Below, in pieces: positions 35,870 to 43,380 of a DNA stretch of 47,382 bases. Source of the stretch: Acidobacteriota bacterium (GTDB lineage Bacteria; Acidobacteriota; Terriglobia; Terriglobales; Acidobacteriaceae); assembly GCA_021846945.1 (NCBI GenBank), contig JAJZVZ010000015.1:1-47382 (forward strand). Direction: 5' to 3'. The notes below the pieces were generated by a model. The model was not told the DNA's origin. It did no database searches and worked only from the letters and a program-made list of their open reading frames with translations. A program made the position numbers and the translations under genes. Numbering within the stretch: the stretch's first letter is position 1; every line of letters begins with the position of its first letter.

Positions 35870-37639
35870 ATGTCAACGATGACGAGGCGAGAATGCCTCT
35901 CTGTGCTTGGGGGAACATGCGCTGCAGCGCTCGCTCCATTTTCTGAGGCAGGTCCAGTCCGAAATCACCCAAATGTAATTGTGTTGCTGAGCGATGATCA
36001 AGGGTATGGCGACCTGTCGAGTCACGGAAATCCATGGCTAAAGACTCCCAACCTGGATAGATTCGCAACCCAAGGGACGGAATGTACGAGATTCTATGTG
36101 TCCCCCCTCTGCTCTCCATCACGAGCCAGCATTCTTACCGGTCGCTACAATCTTCGCTGTGGTGTGCATGGCGTAACTCGTGGCTTCCAGACGATGCACA
36201 GCGGAGAGACAACGCTCGCGACGGCATTTCGCGCTAATGGATACCGGACAGCCATCTTTGGAAAGTGGCACCTCGGTTCCGTATATCCTTATGTTCCATT
36301 TGCAGAGGGCTTTGAGGAGTTCATCGGCTTTAGAGAAGGCCATGAAATCAACTACTGGAACAGTATGCTGGAGCATAATGGCAATCCCTATCCGGTCAAA
36401 GGATTCATCACCGACGTCCTAACTGATGAAGGGATCCGCTACATTGAAAACCATCAGCATGAGCCATTTTTCTTATACATGGCATATAACGTCCCCCATA
36501 CACCCGAGGAGGCCCCCCGAGCGCTGTTTGAGCACTATGCAAAGATGAATATTTCGAAATACGATGCGGGCATCTATGCCATGATGGCGAACCTCGATAG
36601 CAATATCGGTAGGTTGCTCCAGCGGGTCGATGATCTTAGCCTCACAGGCGATACAATTGTCATCTTCCTGAGTGACAACGGCCCGAATGGCCACCGCTAT
36701 AACTGCAATTTCCTTGGAATCAAGGGGGATGTGAACGAAGGCGGTGTACGAGTGCCATTTTTTATTAGATGGCCTGGCCAAATTCCGCAAGGACACAAGA
36801 ATGCAGAAATGGTCGCGCACATCGATCTCTACCCTACACTCATGGCGCTCTGCAATATAACGCCACCCAAAGGACGACCTATCGATGGCATCGATCTGTC
36901 GCCTACCCTCCAAACAGGAAAGCCGTTGGCTGATCGTTTATTCTTCACGCACAAGCCGTCAGACAAACCACAACTGGCGGACGCGGGAGCCGTCCGAAAC
37001 AGCCGATTCTGCCTCGTCAACCGGGAGAAGCTCTACGACATCATCCAGGATCCCGATCAGAAGAATGATATTGCCAGCCATCACCCGCAAGAAGTTGCCG
37101 CACTCTCGAAGGCATATGAGAATTGGTTCCGTGATGTGACAGCCCATGTATCTTACGGTCGGCCGCTAATTCCTGTAGGCTATTCCGAAGAAAACCCTGT
37201 GACTCTTCCAGCGACCCAGGCCTATTTCAGTGGGGAGCTGCACTTTTGGGGTCGACACGGATGGGCTTGGGATTGGATTACCGGTTGGTCCCGAGTGCAA
37301 GATGAAATCTATTGGGACATTGATGTCGTTCAGGACGGTGAATATCTCGTAGACATCCGATATCTCTGTCCCGCTGAGGATGTAGGATCCCGCATTCAGG
37401 TTGTGGCCGGGATGAATCGCACTTCTGCCCTAGTTCGATATCCCACCCAGATGGATCCGATTCCAACTTTGGATCTAACTCCTCGGAAAGAGGTTCCGCC
37501 AATGCCGTGGGGAACTCTCGATGCCGGCGTTCTTCGCTTGTCCAAAGGCAGAACTAAGCTCTACCTGAAGGCGCTGAGCAAAACTGGGAACAACGTAATG
37601 GAAGTCAAGGCAGCGGTCCTCAGACGTATCATGCCTTGA
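35870..37639 (+). CDS. Arylsulfatase A-like sulfatase with C-terminal beta-sandwich domain
   Basis: A 589-residue sulfatase counted from ATG 35870, preceded by AAGGGA nine bases upstream; in-frame Mets at 35750 and 35852 are less likely. TMTRRECLSVLGGTCAAALA is a Tat signal, SDD (41-43) and C81-S-P-S-R85 are the metal and formylglycine motifs, GKWHLGS and FLSDNGPNG complete the active site, the latter with Asn in the D-N form of arylsulfatases. Beyond residue about 440 a beta-rich domain (DGEYLVDIRYLCPAEDVG, LSKGRTKLYLKAL) looks like a carbohydrate-binding-type extension, which is uncommon in this enzyme group. A terminator follows 8 bases after the stop. Confidence 0.92.
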   Translation: MSTMTRRECLSVLGGTCAAALAPFSEAGPVRNHPNVIVLLSDDQGYGDLSSHGNPWLKTPNLDRFATQGTECTRFYVSPLCSPSRASILTGRYNLRCGVHGVTRGFQTMHSGETTLATAFRANGYRTAIFGKWHLGSVYPYVPFAEGFEEFIGFREGHEINYWNSMLEHNGNPYPVKGFITDVLTDEGIRYIENHQHEPFFLYMAYNVPHTPEEAPRALFEHYAKMNISKYDAGIYAMMANLDSNIGRLLQRVDDLSLTGDTIVIFLSDNGPNGHRYNCNFLGIKGDVNEGGVRVPFFIRWPGQIPQGHKNAEMVAHIDLYPTLMALCNITPPKGRPIDGIDLSPTLQTGKPLADRLFFTHKPSDKPQLADAGAVRNSRFCLVNREKLYDIIQDPDQKNDIASHHPQEVAALSKAYENWFRDVTAHVSYGRPLIPVGYSEENPVTLPATQAYFSGELHFWGRHGWAWDWITGWSRVQDEIYWDIDVVQDGEYLVDIRYLCPAEDVGSRIQVVAGMNRTSALVRYPTQMDPIPTLDLTPRKEVPPMPWGTLDAGVLRLSKGRTKLYLKALSKTGNNVMEVKAAVLRRIMP

Positions 37640-37647
37640 GTGATATC

Positions 37648-37700
37648 GAACCCCGACGGCCTTCGCGAGGGATCGCATTTCGCGCGGGGTTCTATTTCTC
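37648..37700 (+). terminator. Intrinsic terminator after sulfatase
   Basis: GAACCCCG (37648-37655) pairs with CGGGGTTC (37685-37692), with additional GC pairing inside, followed by TATTTCTCCTTT. Confidence 0.65.
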
Positions 37701-37870
37701 CTTTGTAACATTTACCGATATCAGTTTCATGGCCCAAGAAGGCCAACAACAACACCACGACTAAGGTCCTGGCTGAGGAAGAAGGTTCATATTGTGCGAA
37801 CTTTACACACTAACATTCAAGGGATTCATGCCGATTGCAGTTCATTGAAATATGTGGAGGTGAATAACTT

Positions 37871-40561
37871 ATGTTGAAACAGTTTGGCTCACAGGTTCGT
37901 CATGTCTTTCTAATGGCGTTGTTCATTAGCCTGTCAGCCGTGTCCAGTGCTATCGGGCCAGTAATTCCAGCACCGGTGGAGCTAAGCAGCGGCTGGCAGT
38001 TGCAGTTTGAGGACAAGACCTCGCAGAACGGGGCGGAGATTGCCGCGGCGAACTACCAAACGGTGGGATGGTATAGGGCCACCGTGCCGGGAACGGTACT
38101 CACCTCGCTGGTGAACGATAAGGTCTATCCGGAGCCGCTCTACGGCGAGAATAACCGGCCAGAGATCATTCCCGACAGCCTGGCACGGCAGTCCTACTGG
38201 TATCGCACCGTGGTGAAGGTGCCAAAGGACTACAAGCACCACCAGGTGTGGCTGAACTTTGACGGCATCAACTACTCGGCCGTGGTGTGGGTGAACGGCA
38301 CGCAGGTCGGGACCATCCGCGGGGCGTTCATCCGTGGCATCTTCGACGTGACCAGCGTGGTGAAGCCGGGCAAGGATGCAGTGGTGGCCGTCGAGATTAC
38401 CCCGCAGCCGCATCCGGGCGTGCCCCACGAGCACACCATTCGCGCAGGCATCGGCAAGAACGGCGGTATCGGCACCAGCGACGGGCCAACGTTTTTTTGC
38501 ACACAGGAGTGGGACTGGATTCCGGCGATCCGCGACCGAGATACGGGCATCTGGCAAAAGGTGTATCTCTCGGCCACCGGCGCGGTGGTGGTGAAGAATC
38601 CGCAGGTGACCACGGATCTGCCGCTACCCAGGACGGACTCGGCTGACGTGGACGTGAGCGCCACGGTGCAGAACGTGATGGACAAGCCGGTGAAGGGCGA
38701 GCTGCAAGGCCAGATTGAGAACATCAAGTTCAGGCAGAAGGTGGAATTGGCGCCGCACAGCACGCAGGTGGTGCACTTCGATCCGCAGAACACGCCGAAA
38801 CTGCACATGGAAAAGCCGCGGCTGTGGTGGCCGAACGGATATGGGCCGCAGAACCTGTATAAGCTGCACCTGAGCTTCAAGACAGGGCGGCGCGTTTCAG
38901 ATGCGCAGGATGTGACGTTTGGCGTGCGGAAGATAACGTACAGCGTTCCCGGCTCGGACACGCTGACCATCTCAGTGAACGGCGTGCCCATCTTCATCCG
39001 CGGCGGCGACTGGGGCATGGACGAGGCTATGAAGCGGATTCCGTGGGACCGGATGGATGCACAGATCAAGCTGCATAAACTGGCGCACCTGAACCTGATC
39101 CGCAACTGGGTGGGACAGAGCACCAGCGAGGAGTTCTATGAGCTGTGCGACAAGTACGGCATCCTGGTGTGGGATGAGTTCTTCCAGGCCAATCCCCATG
39201 CCGGCCCCGACCCCACCGATATTCCCACCTACATGGCCAACGTGCGCGACAAGATTCTGCGCTTCCGCAATCACCCATCGATCATGCTGTGGTGTGCGCG
39301 GAACGAGGGATATCCGCCGCCGGAGATCGATGCGAAGCTGCGGCCGCTGCTGGCGCAACTGGATCCGACGCGGCGGTATCAGCCGAGTTCGACGGCTGGA
39401 GGCGGGGTGCGGTCACATGGGCCATATCACTGGCGCGAGCCGCGGGCGTTCTACAAGGTGACCGACGACTACTTCAAGACAGAGACGGGCAGCATGTCAG
39501 TGCCCACGCTGGAGTCGATCGAAGGGATGATGCCCCGGAAGGATTGGGAGACGATCAACGACGACTGGGCGGAGCATGACTTTGCGCGGGGCGCGCAGCA
39601 GGGCGACAAGTATCCCGCGATGATTACGGCGCGGTATGGGAAGATTCGCAACCTGGCGGACTTTGTGCGCAAGGCGCAGATGGCCAACTACGAGGCCTTC
39701 CGCGCCATGTACGAGGGGCGCAACGCGCTGCTGTTCCATCCTACGACGGCGGTCATCACGTGGATGAGTAATCCGGCGCAGCCGAGCTTTGTGTGGCAGA
39801 TCTATCACTACGACCTGGAGCCTATGTCGTCGTATTTTGCCGTGATGCACGCCTCGGAGATGGTGCACATCCAGTACAACCAGGCGACCGGCGAGCTGCA
39901 GGTGATCAACAACGAGCCCACGGCATTGACCGGCGCAACGGCGCATGTGTCCATCTATAACCTGGATGGCACGCTTGCCGCGGAGCACTCGATGCGGGTG
40001 ATGGCAGCCGCGGAGGCAGCGACGAACCTGGGCGAGGTGGAGATTCCGGCGGCAGCCAGCGAGGTGCACTTCATCAAGCTGGACCTGACCGACAGCACCG
40101 GCAAGCTGATCTCGACCAACTTCTACTGGCATGCCAAGCCGGATCACCAGGACGACTTTACCAGCCTGAACCAGATGCCGATGGTGGCCTTGGAGGCGAA
40201 GGCGCAGGTGAAGGACGACGACAACGGCAACCGCGCGGTGACGGTAACCCTGAATAACCCGACAAAGAGCATCGCACTGATGGCTCACGTGCAACTGCGG
40301 CGCAAGTCGGGCGAGCGCGTGCTGCCCGTCTACTATAGCGACAACTACGTATCGCTGGTGCCTGGCGAGAGCAAGGTGATCACGGTGACTGCCGCGGGCG
40401 ACGGCTTCAACGGCGAGGATGCGCTGGTCGTGGTGGATGGATGGAATGTGAGCGTCACGCCTGCGTCGTTCAAGGGCATGGCCGTGGCGCCCAACCTGGA
40501 AGCGCAGCCCATGCGCTCGCCGGAGACAGGACTGCCGCTCCAGACGGTAGGGTTGCGGTAG
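37871..40561 (+). CDS. GH2 exo-beta-glycosidase (beta-mannosidase / exo-glucosaminidase-like)
   Basis: An 896-residue secreted GH2 enzyme. TGGAGG lies before the ATG; MLKQFGSQVRHVFLMALFI to about residue 28 is a Sec signal. The sugar-binding domain (about 35-235) and Ig-like domain (240-350) precede the TIM barrel, with acid/base Glu479 in WCARNEGYPP and nucleophile Glu538 in YFKTETGSMS; two further beta domains end the protein. The R-N-E-G-Y-P-P form is closest to exo-beta-D-glucosaminidases and some beta-mannosidases. With GH26 nearby, beta-mannoside trimming is plausible. After the first 100 bases the gene becomes strongly GC-biased at third positions, unlike its two left neighbours, suggesting separate acquisition. 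Confidence 0.88.
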   Translation: MLKQFGSQVRHVFLMALFISLSAVSSAIGPVIPAPVELSSGWQLQFEDKTSQNGAEIAAANYQTVGWYRATVPGTVLTSLVNDKVYPEPLYGENNRPEIIPDSLARQSYWYRTVVKVPKDYKHHQVWLNFDGINYSAVVWVNGTQVGTIRGAFIRGIFDVTSVVKPGKDAVVAVEITPQPHPGVPHEHTIRAGIGKNGGIGTSDGPTFFCTQEWDWIPAIRDRDTGIWQKVYLSATGAVVVKNPQVTTDLPLPRTDSADVDVSATVQNVMDKPVKGELQGQIENIKFRQKVELAPHSTQVVHFDPQNTPKLHMEKPRLWWPNGYGPQNLYKLHLSFKTGRRVSDAQDVTFGVRKITYSVPGSDTLTISVNGVPIFIRGGDWGMDEAMKRIPWDRMDAQIKLHKLAHLNLIRNWVGQSTSEEFYELCDKYGILVWDEFFQANPHAGPDPTDIPTYMANVRDKILRFRNHPSIMLWCARNEGYPPPEIDAKLRPLLAQLDPTRRYQPSSTAGGGVRSHGPYHWREPRAFYKVTDDYFKTETGSMSVPTLESIEGMMPRKDWETINDDWAEHDFARGAQQGDKYPAMITARYGKIRNLADFVRKAQMANYEAFRAMYEGRNALLFHPTTAVITWMSNPAQPSFVWQIYHYDLEPMSSYFAVMHASEMVHIQYNQATGELQVINNEPTALTGATAHVSIYNLDGTLAAEHSMRVMAAAEAATNLGEVEIPAAASEVHFIKLDLTDSTGKLISTNFYWHAKPDHQDDFTSLNQMPMVALEAKAQVKDDDNGNRAVTVTLNNPTKSIALMAHVQLRRKSGERVLPVYYSDNYVSLVPGESKVITVTAAGDGFNGEDALVVVDGWNVSVTPASFKGMAVAPNLEAQPMRSPETGLPLQTVGLR

Positions 40562-40564
40562 GGA

Positions 40565-40582
40565 CGAGCCTCACGGCTCGCC
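40565..40582. terminator. Short hairpin after GH2 gene
   Basis: CGAGCC-TCAC-GGCTCG, a perfect 6-bp stem with a 4-base loop, 4 bases after the GH2 stop. There is no T-run, so termination strength is doubtful. Confidence 0.35.
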
Positions 40583-40599
40583 CACCAGGCGGCCGGTGG

Positions 40600-40657
40600 C
40601 AGTCACCCGCCTCCGGCTCCCACAGAACCAGGCGTGCGGATTTCCCGCACCGGGCTC
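40600..40657 (-). ncRNA. Group II intron domain V relic
   Basis: On the minus strand 40657-40625 reads as a 33-base domain V: GAGCCCGGTGCGG, GAAA tetraloop, TCCGCACGCCTGGTTC. The following TGTGGGAGCCGGAGGCGGGTGAC resembles the linker and domain VI seen after group II domain V. Upstream frames (about 40660-40900 on the minus strand) do not encode a recognisable maturase, so only the 3' end of an intron remains. Confidence 0.7.
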
Positions 40658-41010
40658 GTCAGAAGCTGATTCACAGTGTATCCAAACAGACTCTTTCCAC
40701 TTCGGCCGCGCGAGCGAGCTGGCGGAGCTATGCCACAAATCCAACTTCGCCGCTGAAAAAGTCCCTCCGCGCATGCGCTGGACCGCTTCGAGATCAACTT
40801 CTTGCCGGAAAACTACCCTCCAGGCAGGCCCAGCCCCGCCGCTCCCCGCAAAAATCGGCCCCTGTGAGATATGGCGGCTAAGGCCGAGTAGCGCAAAGAG
40901 CCGCACCAAGATGAAAGCCTGAAGGGGGCCGTTGTGATTGCAGCGTGGATCGAGTGGTCCCGGGGTGGTCCCGAGGATCTGACTTCGAATCGTAAGTTGT
41001 TGAATCTATT
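40658..41010. other. Stretch without a gene between intron relic and tRNA fragment
   Basis: The frames here show no family similarity. Part is probably intron-derived DNA upstream of domain V. It contains GTAAGTTGTTGA (40992-41003), shared with the left end of the window. Confidence 0.35.
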
Positions 41011-41054
41011 TGTCGTCCCCGACGGGATTTGAACCCGTGTTATCGCCGTGAAAG
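41011..41054 (-). other. 3' half of tRNA-Glu(TTC), putative attachment site
   Basis: On the minus strand the sequence from the anticodon loop CTTTCAC (anticodon TTC) onward is a normal tRNA-Glu: stem GGCGA, variable TAAC, T arm ACGGG-TTCAAAT-CCCGT, acceptor CGGGGAC, discriminator G, then ACA. The bases 5' of the loop (GCCAA) do not pair with GGCGA, and no D arm or 5' acceptor strand follows. It is the same kind of half-tRNA, cut at the anticodon loop, as the tRNA-Val piece at 268-312. It probably marks an integration junction. Confidence 0.75.
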
Positions 41055-41546
41055 TTGGCCCTTAAACCGCCGCTGGAGCGCAATCCAGCATTGCGAAGTG
41101 CATCGGAACACATCGCAGTGGACCCAAAATTCAGCGTAAATGGTCCCCGAGTGGTACTCGGGGAAGCAAAATCCGGCCCGCGACCGATTGCAGGCTTCTG
41201 ATCGGGGGGTACTGCCTCTCCATTCTTCGCGAGAGGCTGGCGCTCCGTTCTCTCTGGCTCCACGAAGCCGATCCGATCTGCTCCGGGAAAATAGGATCTT
41301 TTTTGTCAATGAGTTGCAGAGAGAGAGAAGCGCTGGATCAGGCCTCAACGCACTTCGGTGTGGTTCCCAGCTGGTACCCGAAAAACCCAGAAATCTCACT
41401 GCCTTCATAGCCTTTTGTGAGCGCGCCTCGGCAGCGGCGATTGGAAGGGGAACTGCTTCCATTCGACTTTGCGGGGCGGCCGGACGACTCGGACCCAAGG
41501 AGTTTGAAATGATCCCACGTCGGTTCGAGATCCCTTCGATTCGCTT
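41055..41546. other. Intergenic with perfect hairpin
   Basis: About 490 bases without a supported gene. CCCCGAGT-GGT-ACTCGGGG (41145-41163) is a perfect 8-bp stem with a 3-base loop. Open frames here lack family similarity. Confidence 0.35.
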
Positions 41547-42455
41547 CTAACCGCCGGCGAGGAAAGCTCGCGCTGCGCCCATGATCTCCGGGGCCACGGT
41601 CTCCAGATCATTTTCCCTCACGAGCCGAAGCGGGACGCGGTCACCGAGTTCCGGGTTCAGGCCGGTAAGCCAGGATTGGATCACGGCAGGGTTTTCTCTT
41701 TCGGCGAGCATCCGGACAAGCTGGAAGGCGAACCTCAGACGCTGTTCGGCATCACCAGAGAGCTCGCCTCCCTTCATCCACCGATCGACCGCGTGCACAT
41801 CCCGGACACCGCCGGCGTAGGCGGTGAGCTTGCGGCCGATAATGCCGACGAGTTGCTTTACGATCACCGGCATTGGCGATTCGTGCCTGCCCGCAATTCG
41901 CCGGACCTGATCGATCACTTCCCGTTCGTTCTGCAGACATAGCGTCTTCCGGCCGCAGTTCACGCGGTAGACCACCAGATTGTCGTCACCGCCAACAGTG
42001 CTCGGGAACACAAGGCCCTGGATTCCGGCGGAGATGAGTTCGCGGGCCAAAGCCATCGAAGTGGTCAAGTCATCCTTGTCGAGACAGGCAGCCCTGATCG
42101 CTTCGGCAACGTGTGACGATCCAAGAGTGGAAAGGTTGAGCGATTTCTTCAAGTCGACGGCGACCGCGTACACAACCCGAGGATATTTTTCGACGCTGAT
42201 CTGGCCGACGCCACCAAGCCTCGACTTGCGTGCGGTCACTTCCTTGCTCGCTCCTGCGTCGGTCGCTGACAGGTAGACCGCCCGTGTGCCGACGGGAGCA
42301 AATCTCCCACCATAAGCCCGCGCTCCCGCTCCGCTCAGGACATCAAGCGGATCCATGTAGCGGTATTCGACACTGCGGAAGAAAAGCCCCTTGATGGGGA
42401 CAGCTCGGCTTATCCAGCGCTTGATTGCCCTCTGCTGCTTGGCATTGAACGTCAC
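41547..42455 (-). CDS. RES-domain toxin fused to C-terminal Xre/ParS-like antitoxin-type domain
   Basis: A 302-residue protein. Residues about 20-170 form a RES domain: FFRSVEYRYM with Arg27, YGGRFAP (48-54), AVYLSATDA then Glu72 (SKEVTAR), and LVFPSTVGGDDNLVVY with Ser152. RES toxins of RES-Xre systems degrade NAD+. Residues about 200-302 instead resemble an HTH plus MbcA/ParS/Xre toxin-binding region (IGRKLTAYAGGVRDVHAVDRW, VIQSWLTGLNPELGDRVPL, then AARAFLAGG), normally on the antitoxin. GTG 42455 is the start: it overlaps the upstream stop (GTGA) and GGGAGGGA lies 8 bases before. The gene is translationally coupled to the Xre gene. The fusion may be self-inhibited. Confidence 0.75.
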   Translation of the reverse strand: MTFNAKQQRAIKRWISRAVPIKGLFFRSVEYRYMDPLDVLSGAGARAYGGRFAPVGTRAVYLSATDAGASKEVTARKSRLGGVGQISVEKYPRVVYAVAVDLKKSLNLSTLGSSHVAEAIRAACLDKDDLTTSMALARELISAGIQGLVFPSTVGGDDNLVVYRVNCGRKTLCLQNEREVIDQVRRIAGRHESPMPVIVKQLVGIIGRKLTAYAGGVRDVHAVDRWMKGGELSGDAEQRLRFAFQLVRMLAERENPAVIQSWLTGLNPELGDRVPLRLVRENDLETVAPEIMGAARAFLAGG

Positions 42456-43174
42456 ACTGGCTGTCCCTCCCGCAACCTGTCGAACTCTACGACGAGATCG
42501 CGGATACGTCCATCGGCGATCAATTCCTGGGGAGTCCGTCCAGCAAACGCCTCAAGCGGCGAAGAGAGCCACTCTTTTTCCTTGGGCGCCACGACATAGT
42601 CATCCATGCGGGACAGTAGTTCGCGGAGATCGCGGGTCTTCTTGTGCATCTGGCTGGTCCCTTTGCCCGCTTCCCAGTTCTGCACGGTGCGAGCGGTCAC
42701 GTTCAAGGCGTTCGCCAGCTGTTCCTGGCTCAGTCCAAGCCTCTGCCGAGCATTCCCGAGCGCGAAGGTCGATTTCTCATCCCCTTTGGGCCGAGCATGG
42801 GTACGGATGTTCCGCGCCTTCAGGAGTTGCCGGAGGTGTGGCCAGTTGAAGGCCCATTCCGCCTCGGCGAACTTCTGCCGGCCGACCATCGTTCCCACGC
42901 GGAAGGCAAAATCGGCCGAATGGTGTGGAGTATAGACCAAGAGCGTTGATACCTTGCAATTCCGAAGGGTAGCCAGGGTGCTCTCGACCGCGGCATCCTC
43001 TTCGGGCCTGGACAGGTAGAGAACGCTAACCTGGGCCTTGCCCAGCCCGGACTTCAGGTGACAGGGAACGGTCTGGAACCGGGGAGCGTAGGGTGCGAAG
43101 AGCGACTTCGCCTCGTCCAGCGCCTTTGGTTCGGTCCAGACTATGAGTCCTTCGGAATGAGTTGCGGTTTGCAT
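42452..43174 (-). CDS. Xre/MbcA/ParS-type antitoxin-like regulator with extra N-terminal domain
   Basis: A 240-residue protein from ATG 43174, with GGAGG five bases upstream; a TTG at 43201 in frame overlaps the -10 box and is unlikely. Residues about 138-172 are a classic Xre HTH (RQRLGLSQEQLANALNVTAR, TVQNWEAGKG). Residues about 185-240 match the toxin-binding domain of MbcA/ParS antitoxins (WLSSPLEAFAGRTPQELIADG, FDRLREGQP). Residues 1-125 are extra: alternating strand and helix segments (GLIVWTEPK, QVSVLYLSRPEED, KVSTLLVYTPHHS) suggest a small Rossmann- or receiver-like domain absent from standard antitoxins. It overlaps the RES gene by four bases and is probably autoregulated through the operator at 43201-43224. 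Confidence 0.8.
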   Translation of the reverse strand: MQTATHSEGLIVWTEPKALDEAKSLFAPYAPRFQTVPCHLKSGLGKAQVSVLYLSRPEEDAAVESTLATLRNCKVSTLLVYTPHHSADFAFRVGTMVGRQKFAEAEWAFNWPHLRQLLKARNIRTHARPKGDEKSTFALGNARQRLGLSQEQLANALNVTARTVQNWEAGKGTSQMHKKTRDLRELLSRMDDYVVAPKEKEWLSSPLEAFAGRTPQELIADGRIRDLVVEFDRLREGQPV

Positions 43175-43190
43175 GCTCGCCTCCGAATCC

Positions 43191-43224
43191 ATTATACGCA
43201 ATATTTCGTGCTATACGAACATAT
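43191..43224 (-). promoter_or_regulatory. Promoter and palindromic operator of the RES-Xre operon
   Basis: On the minus strand TATAAT (43196-43191) is a perfect -10 box. Upstream lies ATATG-TTCGT-ATAGC-ACGAA-ATAT (43224-43201), an inverted repeat with 5-base arms TTCGT/ACGAA extended by ATAT on both sides. It covers the -35 position (TTCGTA, 17 bases from the -10). Binding of the Xre protein here would block its own promoter. Confidence 0.65.
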
Positions 43225-43380
43225 GCAAAACGCGAGTATTTTAGTGTATGTCTTATTAGGCCTGGGCAATTCTCGGAGACACGGAGACACGGCTGCGGGG
43301 CCGTTTGGTTTCTGACTGCAGCGCCGACTTCCGGCTGCGAGGCCGAATAAGGCGGAAGGCGGAACGAGGTGGAATAGGAT

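Noticed and set aside
41040..41498. Minus-strand frame of 152 codons beyond the tRNA-Glu fragment
   Set aside because: It overlaps the tRNA fragment, lacks a ribosome binding site and has no recognisable family pattern.
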